Shown: positions 1 through 10,189 of the stretch, piece by piece
Layout of the letters: every line of letters begins with the position of its first letter
How positions within the stretch are numbered: position 1 is the first letter of the stretch
NCBI GenBank assembly: GCA_000467715.1
Contig: AJFK01000845.1
Location: 1 to 64,000, forward strand
DNA length: 64,000 bases
Origin: Hysterium pulicare CBS 123377
Lineage: Eukaryota > Ascomycota > Dothideomycetes > Hysteriales > Hysteriaceae
Reading direction: 5' to 3'
Position numbers and translations under genes: made by a program
The notes under the pieces: model-generated
Seen by the model: the letters and a program-made list of their open reading frames with translations, nothing else
The model's database searches: none
What the model was told of the DNA's origin: nothing

Positions 1-2
1 AG

Positions 3-380
3 CCGCAAGACAACAGTCCGGAAAAGGAAGACGTAAAGAGCATAGAAACATATCAGCCCATCACCGCTATTGTATCCGTCGAAGACCATAATACGAACCC
101 ATATCTCCTCGAATACCTCCGGTATGCCGTTCACCCTCTAGACGTGGTGGCCAAGTATATGAACGAGGTCTTTGACCACGCTAAACCATCTGAGGAAGGG
201 TATCTAGCACTTCAGTTACCTAGAGAGGGTGCGGAGGAAGCGGCTATGCATGTAGTAGCAGAGGTGGAAAAGGGAAGGAGGGCAAGTGCCACTCCCGCTA
301 CTCCGGCGACGCCAATCGGAGACTTTGCTCTGCCAGAGAGGAAGAGAGGGGCGGGAAGGCCCAGGAAAGTAGCTGTCTGA
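3..380 (+). CDS. 3' end of an unidentified protein with a C-terminal AT-hook-like motif (partial)
   Basis: The frame is open from the window edge to a TAA-free end at a TGA at 378-380, so this is the C-terminal part of a longer gene lying to the left. About 125 residues are visible. They contain a segment rich in hydrophobic and aromatic residues (ending LEYLRYAVHPLDVVAKYM), an Ala/Glu-rich stretch, a Pro/Thr repeat (ATPATPATP) and a basic tail with GAGRPRK. The GRPRK core is what AT-hooks use to contact AT-rich minor grooves, which would fit a nuclear protein; that is inference from one short motif. I do not recognise the family. No intron is needed in the visible part. Confidence 0.55.
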   Translation, partial: PQDNSPEKEDVKSIETYQPITAIVSVEDHNTNPYLLEYLRYAVHPLDVVAKYMNEVFDHAKPSEEGYLALQLPREGAEEAAMHVVAEVEKGRRASATPATPATPIGDFALPERKRGAGRPRKVAV

Positions 381-2468
381 GAGATGTGATGGAAGAGAGA
401 ATTGGTAGGATGTAAACTTTTGGCAAGATTCATGAGTAGCTAATCACGAATCGAAAATGCTTGGTTAGCGATGCGGCGAGTGGAAACAGAGATAGCGATA
501 TGATGACGGATTACACTGCATACAAGATACCCAATATATTTATTACAATGATGAGATGATAGACTAGCTTACGTGAACGAATCTAAAGCCAATACCCGTA
601 TAATCTTCGTGTCGTCCTAAAACCGCATGGTGGCATCCAGAACTTCACCCCACAGGGAAGATTCTTTCAAGAGATGAGCCGGAGACATCTTTAATGTTGC
701 TAAAGTGTCTTAAGCATTGAGTAATGAGAGTGGATAAGAGATGATTTTTTGAATCTTCTTTCCCGTGTCTGGTGGTTGAATCTAGGACGCCGAGGAACTG
801 GGAAGTGTCATAGCTTATCAACGAAGTCAGAAAAAGATTACCTAGCAGGGAAGTTTTCAAAGAAATGTGTAGATGGATGAATAATTGTATGGTTGAGCTA
901 AATGTGTTCGTGAAAGAGGCTTTCTCTAGCACTACGACATGGCTGGAGGAGTTCCAAAGATGTTACTCTAACCGGCAGTTCTTTGAGAAAAGTGTAGATT
1001 GCGGCATCAAAGAGTGGTTAAGCTAATATGACCGTCAAAGACAGGGTCTGGAGGGCCTTGTTTCTGTCTTAAACAAGCGAGATTATCTTGAATGTTAAGG
1101 GGTGGGCGACTACAACGTGGTTGGAGATAGTTGTCCTTAGAAGTTACTCTAAACGGCAATTCTTTAAGAAAACTGTAGATTGCGGCATCAAAGAGTGGTT
1201 GAGCTAATATTGCCGTCAAAGACGCAATCTGTAGGACGTTGTTCCTGCTGTGAACAAGCGAAATTATGTTGAAGTTGAGGCGTGGGTGACTACGACATGG
1301 CTGGAGGAAAAGTTACCCTGAAAGGAAATTCTTTCGGAAGAATGTAGATTTCGGTGTCTATCCACGGTTGAGCTGAGTATATCGTCGATATATCAATCCT
1401 GGTAATAGATGCCGAAAATATCACTAGTCTATAAAAAACTTTGCTTCTAAGAAGAAGCGAAATTGCGTTGAAGCTTGAGGCGTGGTAGACTATAAACGTC
1501 GCCGCCAGAAAAGTCGCTACTTTTGGCAAGTTTTCGAGAAAAGGATAGGTTACTGGATCAATGAATGGTTCACTTAGATATCCGTCGGAAAAATTTGAAA
1601 GTGAATAGATTTTCGGACCCCTGGAAACGTGTTTGACACTTTTTTCTGACGGATAATGAACCGTGGTTGAACCGTTGCAAAACGGCGGTGAAAATATTTC
1701 GGGAGTCGAAAAGGGCCTTCCTTATCGACCCTTAGTTTCACAGAGTCATGTCTACACACCTTGAACTCTCTTCATCTTGATCGTTCTCCTCTTAGTATTG
1801 AAATAATTCACGAAAACTGTCTGTATGCAAGGATTTATACGCGCCAGAACGCGCGTTCACGTGATCTTTCCCCAACTCCCTGCTGTCGTATGCTCCTTGT
1901 AATCTCTTCGGACCTTTATTCATCTTCCGATGTAAAGTTACAGAGGCTGAAAACACCCTCTGGTTGTGATACGATCGGTAGAATCCCACAGTTAAGCTTA
2001 ATTTAGAGACTCGCGTGGCTAACCATCATCTCGGCATCCATTGGTATCTTAATAATCTTCCATCGCCGAATGCTCCGAAGGAACCTCAACCTCAACCTTC
2101 TCCTTTCTCAATTCAACCTCCTTTAACAATTATCATCTCGGTTTCTTTCTTTCTTATTATTTCCATCATTATGTATCCAAAATTTATCTTTAGATCTACT
2201 ATCAAAGCGAGGACGGTACTGTCAGATCAGGCGCTAATTGTTTCAGCATTCTGACGATGATTCGTCCAAGCGACCTTCAGCATAGCCGCGCTCAATATAT
2301 ACCCACGATGGCGGGTCGGACCCCAGTTGCGTTCGCGCTGCTGTGCCTCATGGTTCGGAGTTCTTATGCGTCGATTCGCCATGAACGTGTTTGCAAATCT
2401 TTCTGCCTCGTCTTTGTACCCTTCAAGTCCTGTCACGAGGTGACACGACTACACCCATTCGGAAAATT
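381..2468. other. Intergenic stretch, no convincing gene
   Basis: About 2.1 kb between the partial gene and the membrane-protein gene. Only short open frames lacking domain signals are present. The main content is the degenerate tandem array listed separately; the rest shows no repeat or RNA gene that I can support. Confidence 0.5.
833..1575. repeat. Degenerate tandem repeat, unit about 170-200 bp
   Basis: The same order of words recurs: a GTTACTCT-like start, then ATTCTTT, GTAGAT, GGTTGAGCT, and a TGACTACGACATGGCTGGAGG-type end (shown here only in part). Copies begin at about 962, 1143 and 1312, with weaker ones near 835 and 1513. Copies 962 and 1143 are the closest; for example both carry TAGATTGCGGCATCAAAGAG. 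Spacing is 181, 169 and about 201 bp, and divergence grows towards both ends, as expected for an old array no longer homogenised. No consistent open frame runs through the units. Confidence 0.7.
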
Positions 2469-4799
2469 ATGAGAAATGTTCTGCCGAATAGGCGGCACGA
2501 ACAGAGTCTATTACCACAATCCAATGTGTCTCAAGTCTCTCAAACCGACCGTCCAGTACGATCTTTTCTAGCACAGCGAAATGTCGAATCAAAAACTCCG
2601 CGAGCATCTGCAGCCCGAATCCCAAGCTGGCCAGAGAATGGAAAAAAGTTAAAAGAACGGAATTGGATATCATATCTGTACATGATTGGGGACTTCGTGC
2701 TTATCTTGTCACCATTGTTTTTCTTCTGTAAGTTATAGACCTAAAAGCTATCAATGTACGGTACTACGCAAGTCTCTGACACCTTGCAGTTTTAGGCGCA
2801 GCAGCCATTGTACTACATGGAAAACCGACAGCAGGGAATACTTTTGGTTCAAGAGTGGAAGCCGCAACCCAGCTTGTATAATTTGCCACCCTTCTACTAT
2901 GATGTTCACTAATAATGACAGGGACCAACTATCTTCCCAATCGTTTTTGCGGCCATAGTTGGGAGGAGTATGAAAATGGTAGCTAGGTATTATGCCGAAA
3001 ATGGAGCCAAGCTAAGTGTCAGTTACGGAAAACTTCACGTACAATTAAATCGAACGTAGGCTGACCTCCCTCACTAGACGCTTGAGCTCCTGATGGCAAG
3101 CCAGTCCGTCTGGGGGACAATTGAAAGCCAATTTCTCATGCGACGTTTGACAGTCGTGGGAGCACATTTACTCGTACTATGGTCCTTATCTCCAATGGGT
3201 GGTCAAGCATCACTTCGTCTCCTCCGGAGGATTGATCGCGTTTCCACCAACCAGACGAAACTTAGGTATCTCACTACTGGACCAGCTGGGACAATCTTGG
3301 GTTTAGGCACTACCTATGACGGCGGACAAGGTTTTAGGGACATTAATGCTCTTTATGCAGCAGCATTACTCGCGCCGAATACTATCAAACTCGGTTCACA
3401 AGACACCTGGGGCAACGTCAAAATACCCTCTCTCGATGCGCTCAACGGATCTGCTCCTGGCGCTGACGGTTGGTACCAAGCACCTCAAATCCACGCAGTG
3501 GAGCAGTATTCCTCCTTGATGGGTCTCCCGGTTGTTGGCCGCCCTTTAGAGGCTGATACCAACTTCAATCTCGAGTCTTCCTATTTATCCGTTCAATGCA
3601 ACCCAATCGTAAAGCAAAATAACACCAATTACCAACCGAATTATTGGTCACCGATGACAAACGACACACTCTTCGACCAAACCTCCTTCTTTCTGGACAC
3701 TGATCGGCCAACGTTTCTCGGACGGGACCCTGAAAGTGCTGTGCAAGCAGACCTCGCCCAGCGATGGGATGCCTTCATAGGATTTGTCAATGAATCTTCG
3801 TCAAATGATCCGATGGTCGTCGATATGCGTAGAATTATTTTTGGTTCATCCATGTCAACCGGAAATCAAACGTTTTTGAATCTGGCCAATTGCACCATCT
3901 CCCAGACACATGTCGAATCCATGGTCAGCTGTACTAAATCACAGTGCGGCGTAGACAAGATCCGAAAATCTTTGACAGATAATCGCTCGACGAATGCCAC
4001 AGGCCTAGAGTATAGCAGCATAGTTACGGGCCTTCTTGGTAACCTCCCACGAGCGGTTGATCAAGGTGCGGGCTCCACACCTACGGAAAGGTTTCTCAAT
4101 AGCAGTGCCGATCCAGTTTTTAGTCAGAACAACGGTGACCTGGACGAGCAATTGTGGTCTGAATTGACAGTGGATCTTTCCCAAGTTCCATCAGATGTCT
4201 TTTCGCGTCGACTAAGTATCCTTTTGAATACTTACTACCAGCTCAGTGTGGCGCCTTCGGGATACATTGGAGACCTTCCTCAAAATCTGTCTCTCTATGG
4301 ACCCGACACACTTCCGGTCTCGGACTTCACTCACTATCTGCCCAACGATATGTTAGCCTCGAACAGTACCTTTTTCGACTGGGTACCTGTCTATCACAAC
4401 GAGATAGCGAAGAAGCCCAACGGTGTTCCGTTCATTGGTGCGACAACCAATGGTACTGTTTTCCGTCATGAGCAAATCTTCCAATGCATTTTCGCCTGGG
4501 CTGCTCTCTTGTTTGCTGCGGCTGGTACAGTTTTCTTCACTGGACTTGCTGCCCTCGTGCTCAAAGCCAAGACTCTGGGTCCAGAGCTGTTTGGTTTCGT
4601 CGCAAGTATGACTTATGAAAATCCATACGTCGAACTGCCCGAGGGCGGAAGTGCGCTGGACGCCATGGAGAGAGCGAGAATGTTGAAGGACTTTGACTTC
4701 CGAATTGCTGATGTTCGGGGCGATGCAGCGGTTGGACACATTGCCTTGACCTCAGGGAACCAATATCGACAGTTGGAGCGAGGCAGAGTGTACGCGTAA
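2469..4799 (+). CDS. Multi-pass membrane protein with a large glycosylated loop (unknown function)
   Basis: Four exons (2469-2727, 2790-2875, 2922-3017, 3078-4799) give 720 residues. The introns are 62, 46 and 60 nt with GT/AG ends. I see an N-terminal soluble tail, then hydrophobic segments across the first splice junction (WISYLYMIGDFVLILSPL onwards), at GPTIFPIVFAAIVG and at VVGAHLLVLWSL. A loop of some 400 residues follows with at least ten N-x-S/T sites, then a last membrane span (IFAWAALLFAAAGTVFFTG) and a tail of about 100 residues. This is the layout of a lineage-specific family of fungal plasma-membrane or vacuolar proteins without known activity. The first residues are uncertain: an in-frame ATG at 2391 would add 26. 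The exon model rests on continuity of the family-like sequence through the junctions (…LGPTIFPIVFAAIVGR…). Function is not inferred. Confidence 0.7.
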
Positions 4800-5758
4800 A
4801 GAAGGATGGCAATCGCTAAGCACCGCCACAGCACCTTCATCATCAGCTAGTCTGACCGTAGAGAGACAAAATCGGGGCTCAGCACCCGACAACACATTGT
4901 AGCCTTCCTTTCGCGGCCCTGTACGTCGGCGAACGTTGTTGTTATGCTTGTTTCGAAACATAGAGGGTATGCTTCAAAGTGAGACTGGCAAACAATGCAA
5001 GGCATGGGTTGCAACGAGCCTGTCCAGCTGAGAAACAAAAGGATCGTCATCGAAACAACCAGGATCGTCAGGAACACGACTGCCTGCCTCTTCTGGCCCG
5101 CATTCCACGAGACTTTGACGGGCATTGTCTTGATCTTCAAGTGCAAGCGCTTCGCCGCGGCCAGTCCTTTGCGATGCTTCAACAGACGATGTGACTGCTT
5201 TACTCGATGCAGTGGCGCTGTGGAGAAGCTGGCGAGCGAAGGAAAGAAGCGGTGCTGTCACCACCCATTTGCAACAAAGAGTTGACGAGCGACAGCGAAT
5301 CTGCACCAATCGCACCGTTTCTGCAGGGGTCTGCTCAGGAAGGTGCGACCCAAACGAAACAGCAAGGGGCCGACCCCCGGATTATCTACGGGCCGACTGC
5401 ACTGGCGAATGGAACACCACCACTGACTGGCCACCTCGGCCGCTGAAACGGAAGCTCACCGGGCAAGCCTACCGTCCACCTCCACCAAGTGGGCATCGTC
5501 GTATCGACGGCATAATGCACATTCCCCGCGCGTTAATGTACCTGCATCAATCCCCGATAGCTGATATGCTTTGTTTGGCTGTCATGTTTCTCGCCATATC
5601 CATGCATTCCAGAGCCTCCGTTTCACAGCCTAAACGCGATGCCATAGTGGGGCAGGGTCTGGACGACTGCTTGCCTATCCATCCTCCATTTCGAAACTCC
5701 TTCCCAAATTGAGGGGAGCGCGAAAAGGGGCTGCGGTGGAATGGCGGACAGCAACATG
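4800..5758. other. Intergenic stretch, no supported gene
   Basis: About 960 bp between the membrane-protein gene and the LPMO core promoter. A 111-codon minus-strand frame (4847-5182) with one hydrophobic stretch and a 173-codon plus frame (5191-5712) are open, but neither shows a recognisable domain. I treat the stretch as 3' flank plus the upstream regulatory region of the LPMO gene. Confidence 0.45.
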
Positions 5759-5766
5759 TATATAAG
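5759..5766 (+). promoter_or_regulatory. TATA box of the LPMO gene
   Basis: A perfect TATATAAG lies about 185 nt upstream of the first ATG of the LPMO gene and is followed by CT-rich sequence typical of fungal transcription starts. A strong TATA element fits a highly inducible secreted-enzyme gene. The start site would fall near 5790, giving a leader of about 150 nt; that is inferred, not seen. Confidence 0.65.
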
Positions 5767-5943
5767 CCGCTTTACTTGGCTATCTATTCGCTTCATTCAA
5801 TCCACACATTCTCTGGACCTTTGGACTCTCCTTTTGTACATACAAAGTACTCCTTCCTTTCATTCTAGCTGGTCTAGCAACTTTTGAATTTCGCATACAC
5901 TCCTTCAGATCCCGGATCTTTGCATTTCTTGCACCATATCAAC

Positions 5944-7104
5944 ATGCTTCAACAATTGACCATGAAGGCTCTTGCCACCTTCCTCCTAGCTGCCTCAGCC
6001 AGCGCTCACATTAACATGGCCCAGCCTGTCCCGTTCAGTTATGAGAAGGCCAAAGAGGACAAAAGTCCCCTCACTGCGTCTCAGTTCCCTTGCAAAACCA
6101 ACTTCGGTTTCGATGTCACGACAATGAACAACATGAAGGTCGGAGATGACCAGACCCTTAGTTTCGATGGTTCTGCTGTTCATGGAGGAGGAAGCTGCCA
6201 GCTCAGCATTACCACCGACAAGACACCTACCGCGAACTCCAAGTTCAAGGTCATAATGTCTATGGAAGGAGGATGCCCGGGCAACAGCGCTCCCGGAACC
6301 TTCAAATTCAAGCTTCCAGATAGCGTCCCCAATGGCCAGGTCACTTTTGCTTGGACCTGGTTCTCCCGTCTCAGTGGACAGCCCGAACTCTACATGAACT
6401 GCGCTCCAGTTATGGTGACCGGTGGCGCGAGCGACAGCTCCAAGCTTAACCAACTGCCTGACCTGTTGGTTGCAAACATTGCTTCGGCTCAATGCACCTC
6501 TCCTCAAAACTTCAACACCAAGTTCCCCAACCCGGGACAGAACCTCGTTACAGATGACTCGGCCGCCAAAGCTGAACTTCCAACTGGATCAGGGTGTGGT
6601 CAAGCCGTCGGCGGTGGCGGTGGTGCCTCATCTGCTGCCGGATCTCAAGCGGCCTCGACCGCTGCTCCTGCGCAGTCCGCTCCCGCTTCATCCGTCGCCG
6701 CCGTCTCCAGCAACCCCGGCGGAGTATTCGCACCAGGAGCCTCAAGCGCAGCCGGCACATCCACAATGACAACCCTTGTCACCCTCACAGCCTCAAGCCC
6801 CGCTCAAGCCACATCAGCACCAGCCGTCGGCACCGCACCTGTAGCTGCCACCTCAGCAGCCGGAGCTTCTCCCTCTGGCGTGACTGGCGGAACGACGTGC
6901 ACGACCAACGGACAGATCATGTGCAACGGCGCCACCCAATTCGGTATCTGCGACAATGGAAAGATTGTTTGGCAGGCTGTTGCGGCAGGCACTACTTGCA
7001 GCAACGGAGTCATTCAGAAGAGGGCTTACGTTCGACAATTGAATGGACGCGTCCCGAGACCTCGGATGGTTGTTCCGGGCCAGGGTTACGCTCCTGACAA
7101 CTAA
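5944..7104 (+). CDS. Secreted lytic polysaccharide monooxygenase, AA11 type, with C-terminal X278-like module
   Basis: Single exon of 386 residues. A signal peptide ends in ASASA and is followed by HINMAQPVPF, so processing would expose an N-terminal histidine, as copper monooxygenases need. The second histidine of the brace is probably the one in SAVHGGGSCQL, and the axial aromatic lies in the ELYMNCAPV region. The opening (H-x-MxxPxPF, then SPL…SQFPCK) matches AA11 enzymes, which cleave chitin oxidatively. The catalytic domain covers about residues 22-225. A long Ala/Ser/Pro linker follows, then a small Cys-rich module (GTTCTTNGQIMCNGATQFG…) like the X278 module found on some AA11 proteins, likely a chitin-binding part. 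The second ATG at 5962 has the better context (ACCATGA) and gives a compact 15-residue signal peptide; it may be the real start. The gene stands alone. Confidence 0.85.
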   Translation: MLQQLTMKALATFLLAASASAHINMAQPVPFSYEKAKEDKSPLTASQFPCKTNFGFDVTTMNNMKVGDDQTLSFDGSAVHGGGSCQLSITTDKTPTANSKFKVIMSMEGGCPGNSAPGTFKFKLPDSVPNGQVTFAWTWFSRLSGQPELYMNCAPVMVTGGASDSSKLNQLPDLLVANIASAQCTSPQNFNTKFPNPGQNLVTDDSAAKAELPTGSGCGQAVGGGGGASSAAGSQAASTAAPAQSAPASSVAAVSSNPGGVFAPGASSAAGTSTMTTLVTLTASSPAQATSAPAVGTAPVAATSAAGASPSGVTGGTTCTTNGQIMCNGATQFGICDNGKIVWQAVAAGTTCSNGVIQKRAYVRQLNGRVPRPRMVVPGQGYAPDN

Positions 7105-10100
7105 GCATGCCATTGTGAGATTTAGACATGAGCATGGCTTGGGTGATTCAATGGATATGATTGTGCATACATATGAATGATGTCGGTCAGATATAGGATC
7201 CATTCATTATTTATCTTCGTTTCAAAGGGGAACAGTTGGTCTGGGACCGGATTGGTGTTTCAATTTTCAAATTTTCAGCGCATTTTCGGGCGTTTGGGAT
7301 GGATGGATTGGATGGGGCGTTGTTCATTCATTGGGAACATTTTCCATGCACATATCTGGCACACCCAACCAACATACGTACGACTTCGACGTTTCGCATT
7401 AGCATATGCCCCTCAAAAGAATTCAAAAAGCATCTTTCTCAATTCAAAACCAGCATCCTCTAATTTTGACGTGCATATACTCCTTCTCGTATTACGCAAG
7501 TGCCCGAAGAAAGCATAGGTAGCTGGACCCTGTTGGTAGTTGCTGTGGTCGTTTCAAATAAACTTTTTACGACTTTTGTTTCCTTGGGAAGGGGGCGCAA
7601 GGATTCATAGGGATTGACAGGGGTCCGTACACTAGGATCTGAAACACCCTTGCACCAGGGCCCATCCATCAGTTCGGCCACACCGCAACGGCCGCAGCTT
7701 CTCGGGATGAGACATGATTGGAGAGTAGGCGTAGCATAGCCATAGGCCTTAAGCTTCTTTGCCGCAACGTGATTTCTGGGGAGAGGCGTAGAAGGTTATC
7801 CTGAGTACATACGGAGGTCCCGAGGAGACTGCGCAAATTGTTGGTGTTGGCGGAAGAGACTTTTTCCCCTGATATCATTATGAGCGCGGGGGAGGAATAC
7901 GTGGTCCTGATGGATTTATCTTAAGATAGGGTAAATTGTGGCTTGATGTGGTTTTATCGACAATGGTGCCCCCGGGGTCCTGGGGCTTGGAAGTAGATAA
8001 GACGGGAAGACTGGTACAGTATCTGGTTGAATCCGTTTAAATTTATTTCCGAATGGATTCTAGTGCGTCTTGATGAACTCCTATGATATCTTCAGTTTAC
8101 ATCTATATTATAGTCTTAGATATGGGGATGGCCCGCCATTGTTTTGCCCGCTCATGCGCTGATAGTTCTCTTCGTCTGGTTAGGTTTGACTCTGCACGAT
8201 GCCTTCAACTTCTGCGAGGGGATGGTGACTTGCTCTGTAAAGCTTAGAGTCTCTTACTTAGTATAAAATATAGAGGAAAATTGATATATTTAATATAAAT
8301 TTAAAAAACATCTTTTCCTTTCTACCTCTAACTAAAGTCTAGATAAGATGCATAGTTTAGCAGAGCTTCAACGAACAAGCTCATAACAAGCCCTCTCGCG
8401 AAATTCAACGCCACATCAGCCCTGTAAATATCAGCATCGCAATATTCGACAAACCCAGATTTCCAAATCGCGAACCGGTTAATCAACCTCCGCCCTGCTC
8501 CAGGAGCCTCAAAACTTGGCGCAGAAATCAACACTATTCGCAAAGATTCCCTCGACAGGAAAACAATGGAGCCGCAATAACGGTCAAACGATCAAATAAT
8601 GAAACCAGTCATGCAAGCCATCCGCCCTGCTTCAAGAGCCTCAAAAACCTGTCGCAGAACCCAACACTTTCCCCCAGAAGTTCCCTAGAACGGCAAACTT
8701 CCATGGTTCCAGGCCGGCTGCCATGCCTGTCAGGACCCTCGAACTTATTTGCACGAGAGATGAGCGGTCTTGGCAAGATTGCCCATCGCGGCCATATCTC
8801 AAATATTCTGACAAGGGAGTCTCGTGAGCATTCCAAATCGATGAACCAGTCATCGGCGCCATCTGCCCTGTTTAAAGAGCCGCAAAACTTGGTAGAGGAA
8901 TCAACACTTTTTCAACTTTGCTTTGGACATTGTTCAAAAGTTGCCTGGATAGGAAATCATTTGAGACATTGTGGTCATTGTTGCGGCCAGGAGCAGGTTT
9001 TGTGGGTGCTCACATGGCGGGGTTTTCTTTGTTGATGGTGGCAAAGCAGGATCTGGTGGCTGCATCTGTTCGCAGTAGCGGCGATCACTGGATGTGGGAT
9101 CATCATTACGATCGATCATGCGAGTTTATTTGGGGACGATTGCCTTGATTTGAATCGGGAAAAGTTGGCGCAGAGGTCGATCCTTTTTGAAAGAGTTGCC
9201 TGGATAGGAAACCTTTGGATATTCTTTTGGTGTCGATGTCGTAGTTGGGTTTGGTTTCTGGTGATGTGTGTGGCGTAACGCTCGCGGGACATTGTATGCC
9301 TGAGGCTAAGGACCAGACACTGGATCACGATAGGAAGGAAATTAGATATTGTTTCCGTTGCCTTTAAATAAGTTAGATAATTCATTAACCCTGACTATAT
9401 GAAATTCTACAATACTGTAGTCTCTGCGCAAGCCGAACAGTGTGATTGCCGTCCAAAAACGAAGTGTTCAAGCGCTGTCTCAAAACATACTACCTATGCA
9501 GAGGGCTTTATCGATGCAATACATTGAAAAAGCTCAAGTATAACCCCTATACTTCGCCTGATCTCCCTAAGCCATTCTATGCTCTCTAAACTCCACTCTG
9601 CCCACTTCCCACATCGTCCCGATGTCAAGCATTCGTGATAAGGTAAGACGAGAAAAGCAGAGACCAAACATCATCTACCGCTTCTTCCTATCCCACCCAG
9701 ACTTATACTTTTCTAGCTTGATCTTCGGCTCATAATCAGCAGTCTGACATCTCCATCTAAAGAGTGCCTGGCTGCTTCCTGCGCATATGTTTGGATAAGA
9801 GCATGTTGATGTATATGCGTGAGGCACAGCAAGTTGCAACGCCGTGACAGGTCCCGAAATCTCAAGGTGACCGAAGATTAATTACAAATCGCCTGTAGGG
9901 GCTGGATCCTTAGCTAATTTCCAGAATTCCAGAAGGGAGGGTGCAACTTATAAGGGGTTGGGAGGGCAAGAAAAGTGATATTGAGCGAGATCCTACTAAG
10001 CTGAATTCAGGATAGACTCCACGTGACTTGGCGTTGCCGGAAATGGCTCGTTCCGTCATCATTCTTTGCGCAGTCGCGAACATAGAATCACTTCACTTCT

Positions 10101-10189
10101 CCTCTCCTCACTTCCTCTATATGCTTCTATAACAATCCCTCGACGCCTATTAGCTCTCAACCTATGGCATGCAGCTTCGATAAGCCGCC
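7105..10189. other. 3.1 kb gene-free stretch
   Basis: No open frame here shows coding character. It holds the LPMO 3' flank, an AT-only-like patch near 8262-8325, the degenerate array described separately, and the rad2 promoter. I see no tRNA and no element with recognisable ends. Confidence 0.5.
8462..9225. repeat. Degenerate tandem repeat with CCGCCCTGCT…GAGCC…AAAAC…TCAACAC core
   Basis: Three clear copies start near 8462, 8590 and 8831. Each reads roughly: ATGAACCAGTCAT, a CCGCCCTGCTTCA-like word, AGAGCCTCAAAA, then CGCAGAA..CAACACT. A fourth partial copy (about 9150-9220) shares only the second half, including AGTTGCCTGGATAGGAAA, which also occurs at 8940. The spacing is irregular (about 130 and 240 bp) and the copies have clearly diverged. 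The array is separate in sequence from the one at 833-1575. Confidence 0.65.

Noticed and set aside
4847-5182. 111-codon minus-strand frame with one hydrophobic stretch
   Set aside because: No family resemblance, no splice partner, and it overlaps an equally long frame in another register; could be a small membrane protein but unsupported.
5191-5712. 173-codon plus-strand frame upstream of the LPMO TATA box
   Set aside because: No domain; ends just before the promoter and shares the area with other open frames.
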